DNA of 64,000 bases from CAVVFX01 sp963777595. Its GTDB lineage: Bacteria; Acidobacteriota; Terriglobia; Bryobacterales; Bryobacteraceae. Positions 44,701 through 56,215 of this stretch are shown here, one piece after another. The stretch spans positions 67,995 to 131,994 of the forward strand of contig CAVZRE010000061.1 of assembly GCA_963777595.1 (NCBI GenBank). The letters run 5' to 3'. Position 1 is the first letter of the stretch, and the number at the start of each line of letters is the position of its first letter. Both the position numbers and the translations under genes were made by a program. The notes beneath the pieces were generated by a model that saw nothing but the letters and a program-made list of their open reading frames with translations, had not been told where the DNA came from and ran no database searches.

Positions 44701-47700
44701 CCGGCCACCCACGGTCCGATTCCGTCGCCATCCACTTCGCTGATCGCGGGCGTGGCGTCGGGATAGGAGCAGTCGGGGTGTTGTATCCACCGGCGAATGC
44801 CGAGGTCGGCACAACCGGGGTATCGAAGTAGCCGCGTCTGACCCGGCATGAAGGGCAGCTCGTAGCAGAAGTCGCTGTAGCCGCTCTGGAACAGCGGATC
44901 GGTGATCGTCTGGCCCGGATTGTTGGGATCAGCGATGGGCCCTGGGTCATTCATGCAGATGACCATCATGGTCGGGCGAGTAGCCCGTCGGGTTTGGCGG
45001 ATTGACTTCCCACGTGGAGTAGTTCAGGCCGTTGTAGACGCCCCACTGCATCGGAGTACACACGGTTGATTTCATTGCCGGCCCAATCCTTGATCGATAC
45101 CGGCAGATAGGCCGGCGCGAACTTCTCACCGAACTGCGGCGAGAACGGATCGAACTCCGCGGTGAAGTCATCGGTGATGACGCCGGTGAAGTGCGCGGCG
45201 GTGTGGGTCGCGGTGAAGATGTAGAACTTGGCGAGAGCGGCAGTCTGATCGTCAAGCGTAACTTCCTTACGATCGCAGAGGTGGCGCGTGGCCCCGGCGA
45301 ACGGCGCGACTTCCTGCGACTGCGGGAAGAGGCTGATGTAGTCAGGAACGACGCGCGACTCGCCGACGCAGGGCCAGTAGGTTTCGACATGAGCCCGGTA
45401 TCGCTCTCGTGGCTGGGAAGGCCGGATTGCGGCCCAGGCTGTTGGTCGGAGTTCTGCGCGTTGTTCGCGTTGTAGGCGGCACGCAATCTGCGCCTGGTCG
45501 GGCAGGATGAAGATGCGATCCCAGCCCGCCAAATTGCTGCGTCACGGGCGCGATGAAGTTGTCGCCGATGAGGATGTTCTTGTCCTCTTCCTTGACCAGT
45601 TCGATAGCCCGCGGGCACCACCACCTCGACGACATACTTGCCGGCAGGAAGCATGGGCGTGCCGCAGTAGCGAGTCAGGGATCGGTCGCATCCGGTGTTG
45701 GTAGCTGCAGACGGTGCAGTTGGTGCCAGTCGGCTTGCCGGTCGTCGGATCGATGCGCGGTGACGCTCGGGAAGCTGTACATGCCGTCATACGGAGCGGG
45801 CTGCAGCTGGTTCCAGTTGTGCATGCCGTCATAGCACTTGAACTGCGAGTCGTGCGGCATGGTGTGAGCTCGGGGTACCGCCGTTGTTGTAGAGATCCAG
45901 CTACTGCGGCTGGTCTTCAAAGCGAAAGAAGTAAGGATCAGGCATCAGTGCTCGTGTCCGTTCCCTGGCCGGGGCAGTTCATGTTCGGAATGCCGTCGGG
46001 ACGGAAGCCCTGCGCCCAATCATCGAAGCTGGTGGTATCGGTATGATCGACCAGCGTCAGAGTCTGCGTGATGCCGTCGGCGGCGACACCTTCCTTGTAG
46101 AGGTTGATCCTGACGTGCGGAACCAGCGGCTCCCAGCTGGTCTGCAGCAGCAATTGCGGATCGTCGAACGGCCGCGTCGAAGCATAGACCACATGTCCAT
46201 GGATGCCGCCGTTCTCGCCGTGCAGCGAAAGGCTTCTTGCCGAATTCGAGGAAGTTGTTCTGGCCCGAGAATCCCTGCCATCCGTAGGAGTCGACCCACG
46301 CCGGATCGATGCGGCCGGTGGAGTGGTTCGCGTGACGATCGCTGGGCTTGGGGCCGTTGGCAATGGATGACCTGCTGCAATCGGCGCTTCGGCGCAATAG
46401 ACCGCGCCCGGAACCGACAAGTCCGCCGGAAGCGGATTGGGCTCGTACGTGTTCGCCATGTTTGCCGCAATGGCCGAGCTTCCGCAAGGCTTCGGAGCTG
46501 TCCGCTCCGACGGCACGGAACGCCAGCGGGCGATGCCATCGGCCGGACCGCCCGCGTCGTAGACCACGTGCGTACCGGTGTTCTTGTAGCGCGTGGTGTC
46601 GGTCTCGATCACGTACCAGTTGAACAGCGGGAATACCTCGTTGAAGTCGGCGTAGCCGTTCAGATCGGTGCTGTTGAAGTTGCGAGTAGCTGCCGTCGCG
46701 GAAGCGGATATTGGTGTCGACAAGCGGCAATGCCCGGCTTCTGAGTCGTTGGAGACGCCGCTGTAGTCGGTATCGAGGAACGTGCGGGTGTAGATGTTCG
46801 CCTGCCACTGGTGAACCGCAACCTCGCCCAGGTCGAAGCACGCGTCAAGCAATTGTCTGGTTGTTCCCGGATCGCACATCCGACTGGTGTCGTGATGCCG
46901 TCCACCACCTGGTCGTTCCACTGGTCGAAGACTGTGATCTTCCAGTTGCCGGCCGGAACACCCTTGAAGTCGAAGTTCCCGTCTGCATCGCACTTGGTGA
47001 ACCCGAAGTCCGCGCCATCCGGATCGCCAAGGCTGACGTAGCATGGGTGAACGCAAAGGCATCGTGCGTGCCGCTGCCGTAGAGCCGCTCATCCGGCGTG
47101 CGGCTCATGCGCGCCGGTGGTTACGTGGCCTTTGACCTCATGGGTGCAATCGGCAGCCCGTGCCGCACATCGCCGTCCCGCGATCGTTGATGATCTTCGG
47201 ATTGGCGAAGCCGATGGTGACGTGATATCCGGCCGGCCCAAACTCCTGGAAGTAGCCCGGCTCGCCGATACGCATGAACGAATCGTGAGCCTTCTGGCCG
47301 TCCAGGGTGTTGGTCTGCAGCCACTCCTCACCGCGTGCGATGCGGTCTGCGCCGGGCGTCGCGATGACACCGTATCGGCCCGGATGAGGTTCTTGATCAC
47401 CGCCTGACCAGCGAGCGGAGACAGGGTCTTGCCGTCCGACTCGTACTTCGGGCAGGTGATGATCATGCCGGTGATGCCGTTCTGGGTGCTGTCACCGGCT
47501 CTGCGATGCCTGTGTAGCCTGCGTCGAAATCGGGCACGCATCCATACCTGTGACTGGATCGATGGTTCCCGCCAGGCTGTTGCTCAGCGGCATGTTGAAC
47601 ATGTCGTAGGTGGGTGTGCCGGTTGCATCGCCGGTGCCGCCCGCATTGTCGGAGATCGTGATCTGGAAGCCGCCGAGACCAGGCTCGTTGGGTGAGAGGA

Positions 47701-50284
47701 CGTCAACGCCGCCGCCGGCGTCCTGCTCGCCGTTGAGCGGGAAATCATCCTCGAACACGAAGACCGACAACTGGCCGGCGGGTACGGGCTTGGCTCCGTG
47801 AGACATCGTCACAGCCTGGACTGCCGTGCGGACCCATGGCGATCGGGGCGCCGCCCATGCCATGTCCGCAGCTGTCCGGCTGCAATACCCGCGACCGAGC
47901 AGTTCGCAGGCGCCCCTGCGTATCCGGTGATGAACGGTGGGCCGCATCGCCCGGCAGCACCGAGATGTAGTAGCGCTTGTTCGGATCGAGGCAGTACCGT
48001 GGTCTGCGGACAGTGGCTGCGTTGCCAGTGCCACATCGCTCGGCAGGCGTCGGCGTCTGCTGTCGCAGACCGCCGGCTGACCCGAGCACGGTCTGGTCTG
48101 ACTGCCGCAGGACAGCAGTCCCAGTGCAGCCCTGTGCAATCACCGGCATGTAGCTGGTGTGGAAGTTCGTGCCGAAGGTCGGCACAATCCCGGCCGCGCT
48201 GCCGGGGCATCCCGTCAGGCGGCGGATTCTGGTGCATTCGGATCGACGAAGAAGGTGCGGTCTTCTTCGATGATCCAGCGATAGTCGGAGATCTTCGTCG
48301 TCTTGTCGTGCCCCGTCAAGGACCGTTACATTCAGGTCCGCTGGGCTGCGGGAAGTATCAGAGTCACGGTAGTGACGGTGGCCGCTACGTGCCTTGCGAG
48401 TTTTGAGCCTTGTAAGGTGAACGTGTAAGTTCCAGCGCTGAGGACGGCGGCCCTGAACGCCGCCCTTCGGGTCAACTGTCAGGGTCGAGGCCCGATGACG
48501 GGCGTGACGCTCGCCGCGTCACCGTGAGCGGATATCCTGCTGCATCCGTGCACCCGCAAGCACTCCGGGAGCATTGATCTTCAGGCTACGTGGCCATGTT
48601 CGAGGTGTAAACTGTTGAGCAGAGCAGGTAATGCCGGAGGCATCCTCAATGTGCTGCCCCGCCAAGAGTCACCGTCGGTGCACGCATTCGCCGCTCGTGA
48701 GCTCCGTTCCCGCAGTAACTGAAGGAGTCAGAGCCGCTCCAGGTGGAACTGGCGGTGTAAGTGAACGTGCCGTCCGCGTTGAGGACCAAGGTTCCCTGAG
48801 CACGGCGGAGCTGTTACCTGCACCCCGAAAATATTGAGTGTCATTTGCGATCACACCTTTGCCGGATCCGAAACCGACAAGAGTCTGACCGGCAATACAG
48901 CGATTGTAAGTATCCGCATTCGCGCTGTCGCCACGGCGTTGGGTACCGGAACGGCTGCGCCATTGACGCTGATGTACGCCAGCATGCCGGCGTCGCGTGC
49001 AATGGCGTTGCCCGACAGGCTCAGCTCGCGGTCGAAGACCGGCAGCGCCGTCGCGCCCGCAGCGGGGCCTTGATCATCACGTCGTAGGTCTTGCCGGCCG
49101 CCATGAAGACTTCGCTCTGCACGCGCGGAACTGCCCGGCAACGGATTGCCGTCTTCCGCGATCAGCGAGAATCCACCTGCGCCTGGAGCCGCGGCGAAAG
49201 AGACGACGGTTGCGCTCCCACGATCGACGGAACGTGCATGCGCAAGCCGGCATTCACCATGCGCACCAGGACATTCCTGGTCCAGCCGGCGGTCGCGAGT
49301 GTCGCCGGCGTCACCGGGAAAAGCGACGTGCCGCGTTCGTTCTTGTTGAAGGCAACGCCGTTGATCAGGTAATAGAGCGGCGTGTAGTTCACCGCCGGCG
49401 GATAGCAGGTTGGTAAGTGGCAGAGGTGGAGTTGCCGCAACCCCCCGGCTGTCCGGACCAGCGTTAACAGCCCACGGTGAGGTTTCGCTGAAGCCCGCTG
49501 TAGTCACCGCCGTGGTGACCGCGTTGTTCTGCACCGGATCGATTTCGCTGAACAGCAGCGGAACTTCGGCGTCGTAGTTCACGCCCGGGTAGGCTGTGCC
49601 AGGACGTCGCGTGTTCCAGACCAGTCGGCGCGGCTGGTAACCACCAGGATGCCATACAGGCCCATCGGTCCCTGGATGGACGGATGCGTGCCGGACTCGA
49701 GCAGATAGGTGCCGGGCCGAAGGCTGCATCCAGGTCAGCGGCGTGAGTGGTGCCCGCGGCGACTTCGGTGCCGAACGACTGCACGCGCTGGCTTGAGCTG
49801 GCGGCGTGAACGACCGGCCAGCAGTCGGCGACCGGCCACGGTCAGCTCCGCCTGGTTGGCATGGAGCGGGGCTGGCGACTGTGGTTAGGTCATGCCGAGA
49901 CCGCCGCCGAGCTGGCCCACGATCGTGAGCGAGGTGGGAACGCGTGTTCCGCCGGCATGAGATTGTTCGTCAGGTTGATGGTGAGGCTGCCTGTCGCCGA
50001 GTCGGAACCGTGATGATGACCGGCAGACCAGCTACCCGGCTGCCGTCGGGTTTGAAGCGACAGTAGCAGTCGAGCCGCTTGAGTCGCGGTCCGCAGGTGT
50101 AGCCCCACATCGGCACACTGGAGCCATCGGGCAGCGTTGGCGCGTAGCGGCCCGCGGTCAGGTTGATCCGCTGCGTCTGCGCCTGCGATCTCCCGCATGC
50201 CGAACAGGAGAACAGCCGCTACCCGCGCCGCTGTCTTGATGATCGCTCTTGAGAATCGTTCAGTCGCATTTCTGTTCTCCTTGC

Positions 50285-51894
50285 TTAGTTGGATTCGTCG
50301 ATCACGAATTCCCGGGAATCGACGAGCATCATCATCATCATTCCGCCGGGAAAGATGTTGTTGGTTGTGATCTCGCGCTCATTGTGCGAGTGCCACATGA
50401 AGGCAAAGCCCGCTTCGTTCGCTGGGTGAATTGCGCGATCGTTCCCGACAGGACGGAGTGGTTCCGGTCACGCCGGTCGCGCGCGTCGGTCGCGTCCGGG
50501 CCAGATAGGGGCTGCCGCCATACCAGGCGCCATTGGTGAGAATGTTCGGATCGGGCAGCGTTACCGGACCGCCGCCGGCCACATCGCCGAACGGATGCCT
50601 CAAGCGGCTTGTTGTGATCCTGCGCACCACTCGTAGTAGTTGATCGCGGTCGGGATCGCCGGTGTTGTAGCCGTTGGCATCCGGCGATGCACGGCAGCTT
50701 GGCCAGTTCGGATCGGTCGACAGTTCGCCGGATTGTGCCCGTACATGTCCCAGTTCAAGCCCGCGGCCGGTGTAGTAGAAGATTCCATCCATCGCCATGC
50801 CGGAGTCGTGGTGGTGGTGAACAGCGCGGGCCAGCAAGGCTATTCGATCCGTCTGAGCTCAGAATCAGGTTGCCGTCGCGCGCCAGGATGCGACATGGTT
50901 GGCGTGCTCGTGGAACGGATGCTGCCAGCGGCCCTGGCCGATGATGCGCAGCAGCACCTGCTCGCCTGGATGCATGTGCGGATTGCCGTTGTAGGGCTGA
51001 TGCGGATACTCCGCCGCGTAGTTCGGATCCATGTCGTCCGGCATCGAGCGCCCGTTGATCATGAAGTAGGCAGGATGATAGGGCTCGGTCGGCACCTTGA
51101 GGCTGCAGCCGGCCGCTCCGGCTGTACAGTCCGCACCGTGGCCGTCACCTGCGCCAGCGCCTGGGTGTGAATGTTGCGGATCCATCTCGGAGAACTGGAA
51201 CAGATACTCGCGGTCGTAGCAGGTCTTGGCGTGGTCATAGGCAGCGTGCGGCAAGCCGGAAGTCGGTCTCACCCCATGTGCGCCGTTCGCGCTGACAGGT
51301 TCGTTGCGGTGCAATCCCGACTGTGCAGGCTGCGGGAACCGTTTGCCGGCAGCACGATGAGGCGCCGTACAGGCCCATCTCGACCTGCAGGTCGCCCTGC
51401 GTGCCGCTGTAGTAGGCGCGCGTTCCGGGCGTGGAGGCCGTGAAGGTGTAGGTCACCGTGCTGCCCGGCGCCGCTTCCTGCGTCAGCAGGCCCGGCACGC
51501 CGCCGGTCGTCGTCACCTGTGAACCCGGGAAACAGAATCGACGTATTGCCCGCCGCGGTGGGCAGGTTGTTGGTCAGCGTTACCGTGACCGTCTGCCTTC
51601 GGTGACGATCAGCGTCGGACCGGGAACCTGCATCGTCGTGCAGGTCGCGCCGGTCGATCGCTGCCGGCGCAAAACCGCGCGGCGCGCCGTTGCAGCCGTA
51701 GCCCCAGGAATAGATCGACTGGCCGTCCGGCTGGTTGAGGTAAGCCGGTTGCGCCGTCAGGTTGAAGGTCGGTCCGGTGATGCCCGGAGCCGCAGCGTGA
51801 GCCGTCGCCGGTCAGCGAAGCCACTGCCGCCATCAGCCGCAAGGCAGCAGTCGTGTCTTCAAGAAGTGCATTTTTCATATCTGTCGTGCCTCAT
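50285..51894 (-). pseudogene. Multicopper oxidase-like protein 2 (carries copper motifs L3 and L4), frameshifted
   Basis: Second of three cupredoxin genes. Start at the ATG at 51894 (SD AGGAGAG six bases upstream) or 51878; stop TAA at 50285-50287 after DSREFVIDESN. A signal peptide seems present (LRLMAAVASLTG). Cupredoxin 1 (PGPTLIVTEGQ-like, LTNNLPTA, TPGTRAYYSGTQGDLQVEMG) has YYSGTQ where the L2 His-x-His should be, and no HxHG. The C-terminal half has L3-like HPFHEHANH (about 50.90-50.93 kb) and L4-like FMWHSHNERE (HSH at 50384-50392) followed by a Met-rich GGMMMMM. The frame shifts at least five times. Closest in type to the MofA/OmpB group of extracellular multicopper oxidases (inference). 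Confidence 0.68.
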
Positions 51895-51904
51895 CGCTGC
51901 TCTC

Positions 51905-53543
51905 CTAATTGATGTGAACTTCCGTCATCAGGCCGCCGAAGTTCTCGGCGTCGTTCGACAGGTGGTCGAGATTGCGGCGTGTAGAGGTAGAACACGCTGC
52001 CCGTCGGATACAGCGCTGTGTTGCTGGCGTCCAGAATCACGTCGAGCGATTCGCCGCCGCCGAGCGTGATCGAGTTGGTGTAGTAGTCCATGTTGTTGCC
52101 TGCCTGATCGCGCAGCAGCTTGGCGTTGTAGCCGATCACCTGCATCGGAATGCCGAGCGAGGCCAGCGTCTGGTACTCGGTCACATCCAGATCGGAGATG
52201 CGCAGCAGCGCCTTCCGCCTGCCGGGATGTTGATGATCGAGGGCAGCGGCTGCGAGAAGTGCATGCGGCCGTCGGAAGACTGGGTCTGCATGCGGACCCG
52301 GCGTGACGGTGTCGGGATAGCTGCGGCCGTTCAGCAGGAAGTACTTGTCCTTCATGTCCGCGAAGCCTTCCGGGTTGAAGGTCATGCCGACGAAGTGGAA
52401 GTTCGGATCGAAGCCGTGGATCTGCAGCGGATACTCGACGTCGTAGTGCGGTCGAGCCGTCGCCATCGTTGTAGGCGTACTTCTGGCCGGTGCGCCTGCG
52501 CAGGTCCGTCAGTCGCCACCGGCATTGTCCTGCTGCGGCAGCGGATTGCTGCACAGGATGTCCGACCGCTGGAGTTGCAGGCGGTGCGCAGATCCACCTG
52601 CTGTGCTGCAGCGCGGTGTAGAGGCTACGTGCCGGCCGGCACGCGGTTCTGCCGCGGCCGCACATAGATCTGCCCGACCATGCCCATCTGCAAATGCTCG
52701 GGCGGCGTGATGTGGCAATGCCAGAAGTAGGTGCCGGCATCCGGCGCCAGGTAGTAGTAAGTGAAGCTGCCGCCGATGTTGATGGCGACCGAAGCATCCG
52801 GCACACCGTCGTAGAACGACGAGGCGTTCGGGATAGCCGTGGAAGTGGACCGTGTGCTGCTCGAACAGGTCGGGCCGCATGATCATGCCGACGTTGGTCA
52901 GCGTGAGGAAGAACTCGTCGTCCTCGTCGATGGCCATCAGCGGGCGCCGGAATGTTGCCGTTCATCACGCCGACGTCCATGATCTGGCGCGGATCCACGT
53001 GGCCATCGATGCACGGCGCTGCCTCGTGCCACGCTCGTCGTCCGCCGCATAGCGCATCCGAGGTCGGATGCGCAAGGCCGACGGCGCCGTTGTAGGTGAA
53101 ACCGCCGTGAGTTGTCAGGTGTCAGTGGCCAGCTGTTGGTGCGCACGGGTCGCCCGGATCACGCGGCAGTCGGGCCCGGCGTAGACCGAGTTGAATATCG
53201 TCGGAAATTCCGTGCCGGGCATGCCGTGCGCGATGTCCGCGAGGCCGGACAGCGGTCCGAACGAAAACATGTAGGTCTGCGTGCCGTCGGCCATGGTCGC
53301 GTAGCCGTCGCCGCCCGAGATCTGCTGGCATTTGATCGCGCCGTTTACGGTCGAGGGCTTCGCCGGATAGCCGCTTGTACCCGTGTAGGTCGCACCGCTG
53401 TAAGCCGGTTCTAAGTCGTTATTGCTCGCTGGATGCGTGATTGTGGTCGTGGGACATTGAACTCGGAACGACTGCGCAGATCCAGTTACTGCCGCAGCTC
53501 CAATTAGCCCCAACACACAGGCGCTCCACATTCTTCTCGACAT
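51905..53543 (-). pseudogene. Multicopper oxidase-like protein 1 (carries copper motifs L1 and L2), frameshifted
   Basis: First gene of the cluster. ATG at 53543 with SD AAGGAGG, signal peptide MSRRMWSACVLGLIGAAAV ... GSAQ. Later frames give GHVDPRQIMDVGVMNGNIPAP, MAIDEDDEFFLTLTNVGM, L1 HTVHFHGYP (HFH at 52839-52847), L2 GTYFWHCHITPPEH (HCH at 52712-52720), then a second cupredoxin (HGFDPNFHFVGMTFNPE, KALLRISDLDVTEYQTLASL, VILDAS) and the end FGGLMTEVHIN with stop TAG at 51905-51907. About 545 residues; no L3 (HPxHxH) or L4 motif is present. At least five frameshifts. MCO2 starts 10 bp downstream. Function: probably half of an exported copper oxidase. Confidence 0.7.
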
Positions 53544-54292
53544 GCGTCTTCCTCCTTGGTGCGAATGGCCCAGCGATGCGCTATTTGGCTCGCTTGCACC
53601 ACTTCGTGCTTGCCAAGGTTCATTCGAGATCGACTATCAGGGGTTGCGCTTGGTCAATCTCTGCGGAGCCTCACCTCCCAATTTGCAGAGACATTACAAT
53701 TCATCCATATACGGTAAAGAGCAGATTAATTGTCATTGGAATTGACAAATCGTGCATTGGCGTTAGCGAACGATTAAGTTTGTCAGGCGGATAGAACGAA
53801 TTCGCTGCGAAGCCGATATCAATGGTTTAGGAGCTAGCTTCTGGTGCTGACGTGGCGATGGTAGTCTCCGGTTCAATATCCAGGCTGACTGTCATCACAT
53901 TCTGTGGTATCGTGTGTTCCCAAAAACGCTAAATGGATGCCCGAAGCGTTTGCATGTGCCGTCCGTGTTGGTACCGGGAACGAGGAAAGCGGCAAACGCT
54001 CCTTCGCGTGCTTCCACAAACGCCCGTCGATGTTTCCTTGCTCGCTCACGAGAGACCGTAGTGCTGGAGAGCACATCGAGTTGCGCCCACAGATCGCCGG
54101 TGGGGTGGCGGCACCCGGAAGTCCGGACGCCCGATGTTCCATAATTAGGAGATCCGACCCAGCGGTGCAGTTCGCGGTTGGGTCAGGGAAGGTGTTTGCG
54201 CGCATCATCCGACATTCGAATGCAGAGGCCACCATTGTCTGGACTCCATTGAGGCTTCCAGAAAACGCTGCATAGCCCTACAGGAGTTGCAC
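53544..54292. promoter_or_regulatory. 749-bp divergent intergenic region with inverted repeat TTGTCA-N7-TGACAA
   Basis: Separates the multicopper-oxidase cluster from the M20 gene. A perfect inverted repeat TTGTCA (53730-53735) / TGACAA (53743-53748) lies about 190 bp upstream of the MCO1 start and could be an operator. Overlapping frames of 120-123 aa on both strands at 53.87-54.27 kb show no recognisable family. A SD CAGGAG (54281-54286) serves the M20 gene. Confidence 0.4.
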
Positions 54293-56215
54293 ATGATGCC
54301 GGGAAAACAGCCAACTGAGATCCTTGTAAATCTTGACGCGATGCTTCCGCAACTGGAAGCCGCCTACAAAGACATACACGCTCACCCCGAGTTGTCGATG
54401 CAGGAGACGCGAACGGCTGGAATCGCGGCGAATCATCTCAAGGCCAACGGCTTTGAGGTAACTGCGGGTATCGGCAAGACGGGAGTCGTCGGTATCTTGC
54501 GCAATGGAGATGGCCCCACCGTAATGCTGCGCGCTGATATGGATGCGTTGCCCATCAAGGAAGCGACCGGCCTTTCCTATGCCAGCACAGTTACAGCGAC
54601 AGGCCCTGACGGTAAGACCACGCCCGTGGCGCACTCCTGCGGGCACGACATGCACGTGGCCTGCTTGATGGGGGCCGCCTCGCTGTTTGCCAAGAGCCGC
54701 GATAGCTGGCACGGAACACTCATGGCAGTCTTTCAACCAGGGGAGGAGACGGCGCAGGGCGCGCAGGCGATGATTGACGACGGGCTCTTTAAACGATTCC
54801 CGAAGCCCGATGTCGTGCTCGGCCAGCACGTGATGAGCTTGCCATCCGGGCACCTCGATTGGCGTAAGGGAGTTGTAACTTCCTCTGCCGACAGCTTGCA
54901 GATTCGAATGTTCGGGCGTGGCGCGCATGGCTCGATGCCCGAGGCCAGCATTGATCCCGTCGTCATGGCTGCCTCGACCGTGATGAGGCTGCAAACGATC
55001 GTTTCCCGGGAAGTCGCGCCCACGGATTCCGCCGTGGTGACAATTGGGGTTCTGCAGGCTGGCACAAAGGAGAACGTCATTCCTGACGACGCCATCATCA
55101 AGTTGAATGTGCGCACCTTCGATGAGGAGGTCCGCAAACATGTGCTTGCAGCCATTGAACGGATTGTCAATGCGGAGGCGGCAGCGGCGGGCGCGCCGAA
55201 GCCACCGGAGATCACACCACTGGACCGATATTCATCGGTAACGAACGATTCCGATGCAACAGAGAAGGTTGTCGAGGCATTCCGTCAAAACTTCCCTGAC
55301 GGCTCGGTAGAACAAACGAAGCCCACGATGGCGAGCGAGGACTTCGGATGTTTCGGAGCGGAGTGGCACGCTCCAGCGGTGTACTGGTTCTTTGGCGGCG
55401 ACGATCCTGAGGTATATGCCAAGGCCAAGAAAGACGGCACGATCAGTTCGCTCCCGACCAATCACAATCCGCGCTTTGCGCCGGTCATCCATCCAACTTT
55501 GGAGACAGGCGTGAAGGCCTTGGTGGTCGCGGCCTATGCGTGGCTGGCATGTATGAACGACCTCCTCATTGACGGAAGACATCTGGCCGGTGCTTTTCTG
55601 GTCGTGCTCGATCTGCTCGGTACATTCGTCTTCGCACTTAGCGGTGCTGCAGCCGGTGTGAAGAGCAAGTTGGATCTGTTCGGCTTGATGGTGCTTGCCT
55701 TCGCAACGGGGAACGCGGGCGGGATTACCCGCGACCTGCTTATCGGCGCCGTTCCGCCTGCAGCCATAAGCGACTGGCGTTATCTGGGAGTCTGTATCCT
55801 GGCCGGCCTGGTGACGTTCTTGTGGTATCCCAATATCGACGTGCAGCGCAGGCCCGTGCTGTTGTTCGATGGCGCGGGACTGGCTCTGTTCGCCGTCACC
55901 GGTACACAAAAAGCGCTGGCCGCCGGACTCAATCCAGTGATGGCTGCAATTATGGGGATGTTGACTGGTATTGGCGGCGGAATGCTGCGTGATGTTCTCG
56001 TGAATGAAACTCCGACAGTGCTCCGGGCTGATCTTTATGCCGTCGCCGCGCTTGCTGCCGGCGTCGTGGTGGTGACAGGACATGTGCTGCACTACCCGTC
56101 ATTTGCATTCATGATTGCAGGCGCACTTCTATGCTTCTGGCTCAGAGTCATGGCCATATTCCGCGGTTGGCATCTACCGATTGCAGGGACAGGACCTCGA
56201 TCTCACTACGGCTAA
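54293..56215 (+). CDS. M20 amidohydrolase fused to a TRIC/UPF0126 membrane domain
   Basis: 640 residues in one open frame; ATG at 54293 with SD CAGGAG. Residues about 10-420: M20D peptidase/amidohydrolase (hippuricase/IAA-amino acid hydrolase-like): HAHPELSMQE, LRADMDALPIKEATGL, HSCGHDMHVACLMG, QPGEETAQGAQAM and HGSMPEAS with the usual Cys/His metal ligands. Residues about 425-630: UPF0126/TRIC, seven helices in two repeats with GNAGGITRDLLIG and GIGGGMLRDVLVNETP. The two parts meet at AYAWLACMNDLLIDG, exactly where an M20 protein normally ends and a TRIC protein begins with Met. They could be two genes joined by a lost stop (real or by a one-base error) or a genuine fusion. Confidence 0.85.
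   Translation: MMPGKQPTEILVNLDAMLPQLEAAYKDIHAHPELSMQETRTAGIAANHLKANGFEVTAGIGKTGVVGILRNGDGPTVMLRADMDALPIKEATGLSYASTVTATGPDGKTTPVAHSCGHDMHVACLMGAASLFAKSRDSWHGTLMAVFQPGEETAQGAQAMIDDGLFKRFPKPDVVLGQHVMSLPSGHLDWRKGVVTSSADSLQIRMFGRGAHGSMPEASIDPVVMAASTVMRLQTIVSREVAPTDSAVVTIGVLQAGTKENVIPDDAIIKLNVRTFDEEVRKHVLAAIERIVNAEAAAAGAPKPPEITPLDRYSSVTNDSDATEKVVEAFRQNFPDGSVEQTKPTMASEDFGCFGAEWHAPAVYWFFGGDDPEVYAKAKKDGTISSLPTNHNPRFAPVIHPTLETGVKALVVAAYAWLACMNDLLIDGRHLAGAFLVVLDLLGTFVFALSGAAAGVKSKLDLFGLMVLAFATGNAGGITRDLLIGAVPPAAISDWRYLGVCILAGLVTFLWYPNIDVQRRPVLLFDGAGLALFAVTGTQKALAAGLNPVMAAIMGMLTGIGGGMLRDVLVNETPTVLRADLYAVAALAAGVVVVTGHVLHYPSFAFMIAGALLCFWLRVMAIFRGWHLPIAGTGPRSHYG

Larger units (their letters stand above)
40170..50269 (-). 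pseudogene. Giant cupredoxin / Ig-like / SdrB / TIG / beta-helix / chitobiase-repeat surface protein, many frameshifts
   Basis: Starts at the ATG at 50269 with SD AAGGAG, 16 bp after the upstream multicopper-oxidase stop. Homology continues in shifting frames for about 10 kb (about 3,300 codons). Order: multicopper-oxidase-like cupredoxins (50.2-48.9 kb: NLTAGRYAPTLPDGSSVPMW, GTHPSIQGPMGLYG) without HxH copper motifs; Ig-like domain (48.85-48.7 kb: LNADGTFTYTASSTWSG); SdrD_B-like domains (47.8-45.5 kb: VFVFEDDFPLNGEQDAGG, GVPAGNWKITVFDQW); GSGYTSAPTVTF repeats (44.7-44.0 kb); TIG/IPT (43.9-43.6 kb); right-handed beta-helix (43.55-41.2 kb); four chitobiase C-terminal repeats (41.1-40.2 kb). 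The end is lost: the frame runs into antisense of a truncated gene. The last 2.1 kb is a single open frame; upstream the frame changes every 100-300 bp. Either a decayed gene or poor consensus. Probably an outer-surface scaffold in life (inference). Confidence 0.62.

Noticed and set aside
53873..54275. Overlapping 120-aa and 123-aa ORFs on opposite strands between the MCO cluster and the M20 gene
   Set aside because: Neither shows a family pattern, and they overlap each other over nearly their whole length.
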